Source: JAQVEM01 sp964610315
GTDB taxonomy: Bacteria > Actinomycetota > Humimicrobiia > Humimicrobiales > Humimicrobiaceae
Direction: 5' to 3'
Length of the DNA: 33,819 nucleotides
Assembly (NCBI GenBank): GCA_964610315.1
Contig: CAZSVM010000022.1
Span: 1 to 33,819 of the forward strand
The notes below the pieces were generated by a model. That model had not been told where the DNA came from. It searched no databases and worked only from the letters and a program-made list of their open reading frames with translations. The position numbers and the translations under genes are program-made. Position 1 is the first letter of the stretch. Each line of letters begins with the position of its first letter. Below, one piece after another: positions 33,197 through 33,819 of this stretch.

Positions 33197-33748
33197 TTAT
33201 TTTTTACTATATATACAGCCGCAATAATTCTGCCGATAGAGGTTTAAATTTTTACTTAACTCCATAGTTTTTTTAAATCCTTCTTTTTTCTTGAAATCTG
33301 CCTGAAAAAAGCCGATTCCTTTTAAAAGTCCCAGCTCCAGCCCCGTAGAATTTATGATCTTTTGATTTTTATGCGGGCTTATGGTAAGGGTGGTACCGAA
33401 TAAATCAAACCCCAGTTTCTTTGCCGTTTCCGCTGTCTTTTCCAGGCGTATCCTGAAGCATAAGGAACATCTTTTTCCACCTTCCGGCTCATCCTTAAAA
33501 TTTGTGGTCAAATTCAGCCATTTTTTGATTTCATATTTTCCAATTATGAGAGGCACAGCATAAATTTTGGAAACGGTCCTTACTCCTTCCAGTCTTTTAA
33601 CATATTCTTTTTTTGGAAATATATTGGGATTATAATAAAAAAAGGTAACATTAAAATCTTTTTTTAGAAAGAGGTAAGGATAAAGGGAACAGGTTCCACA
33701 GCAAATATGGAGAAGAATCCCTGGCTTTGAAGTTGAGTGTTTTCTCAT
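33197..33748 (-). CDS. queH: Epoxyqueuosine reductase QueH
   Basis: QueH (formerly DUF208) reduces epoxyqueuosine to queuosine in tRNA, replacing the cobalamin-dependent QueG in many anaerobes. The 183-residue protein has the hallmark HICCGTCS (C16, C17, C20), EGGKRCSLCFRIRLEKTA, TLTISPHKN and the closing YRQNYCGC, together the Cys ligands for the iron-sulfur and metal site. It converges with lgt. The ribosome binding site is weak. The gene is complete; 71 bases remain before the window end. Confidence 0.95.
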   Translation of the reverse strand: MRKHSTSKPGILLHICCGTCSLYPYLFLKKDFNVTFFYYNPNIFPKKEYVKRLEGVRTVSKIYAVPLIIGKYEIKKWLNLTTNFKDEPEGGKRCSLCFRIRLEKTAETAKKLGFDLFGTTLTISPHKNQKIINSTGLELGLLKGIGFFQADFKKKEGFKKTMELSKNLNLYRQNYCGCIYSKK

Positions 33749-33819
33749 CTTATTTTAAGGGCAATTTTATTTTGCTAATTTTATTTTCTTTAGGTATATT
33801 AATAAAAACATTTAAAAGT

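Overview
The window looks like chromosomal DNA from an uncultured, AT-rich, anaerobic bacterium. Anaerobic life is suggested by a two-subunit 2-oxoacid:ferredoxin oxidoreductase, two iron-sulfur flavoproteins of the Isf type, a DUF362 protein with a double [4Fe-4S] ferredoxin tail, FeoAB for ferrous iron and QueH instead of an oxygen-era QueG. Lgt and a lipoprotein signal show a bacterium. I cannot fix the phylum; deep-branching low-G+C groups such as Atribacterota or the Humimicrobiia/OPB41-type Actinomycetota are guesses. No tRNA, rRNA, CRISPR array or intact transposase was recognised.

Region 1 (1-11.1 kb) is accessory in character. It opens with the 3' part of the RNase P RNA gene (rnpB, 1-126). 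Three later intergenic sites (7654, 8526, 11059) repeat the last bases of rnpB in the same orientation and share a further upstream block at fixed spacing. They split the region into units: an iron uptake operon (feoAB, with a DtxR-type operator on a strong promoter) followed by two methyltransferases, an SRPBCC protein and an ATC-hydrolase-family protein; an HNH nuclease with an EF-hand-like tail; a G+C-richer methyltransferase plus isoprenylcysteine-methyltransferase-like pair; an Isf flavoprotein; and a G+C-rich GAF-GAF-GGDEF-HD-GYP cyclic-di-GMP enzyme. This looks like repeated insertion next to the 3' end of rnpB, although no integrase is visible.

Region 2 (11.2-21.7 kb) centres on trehalose and stress. 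A PfkB sugar kinase faces otsB and otsA (otsA carries a single-base frameshift); divergently lie a DUF5752-like protein with an internal duplication and treT, which makes or splits trehalose by another route. Then come a membrane protein with a LEA-like amphipathic N-terminus, a translationally coupled pair of an alpha/alpha-toroid protein and a DUF362-ferredoxin, an alpha/beta hydrolase with an Asn tract, and a YtxH-like protein.

Region 3 (21.9-33.8 kb) is metal and redox metabolism. A free-standing HMA metallochaperone precedes a CopA-type ATPase lacking its own HMA domain, followed by a CoA-disulfide-reductase/rhodanese fusion. A UMF1-type MFS transporter is convergent. A second plus-strand series holds the 2-oxoacid:ferredoxin oxidoreductase alpha and beta subunits, an Isf-like flavoprotein, a TlpA/ResA lipoprotein thioredoxin with its CcdA electron donor, and lgt; queH closes the window on the minus strand.
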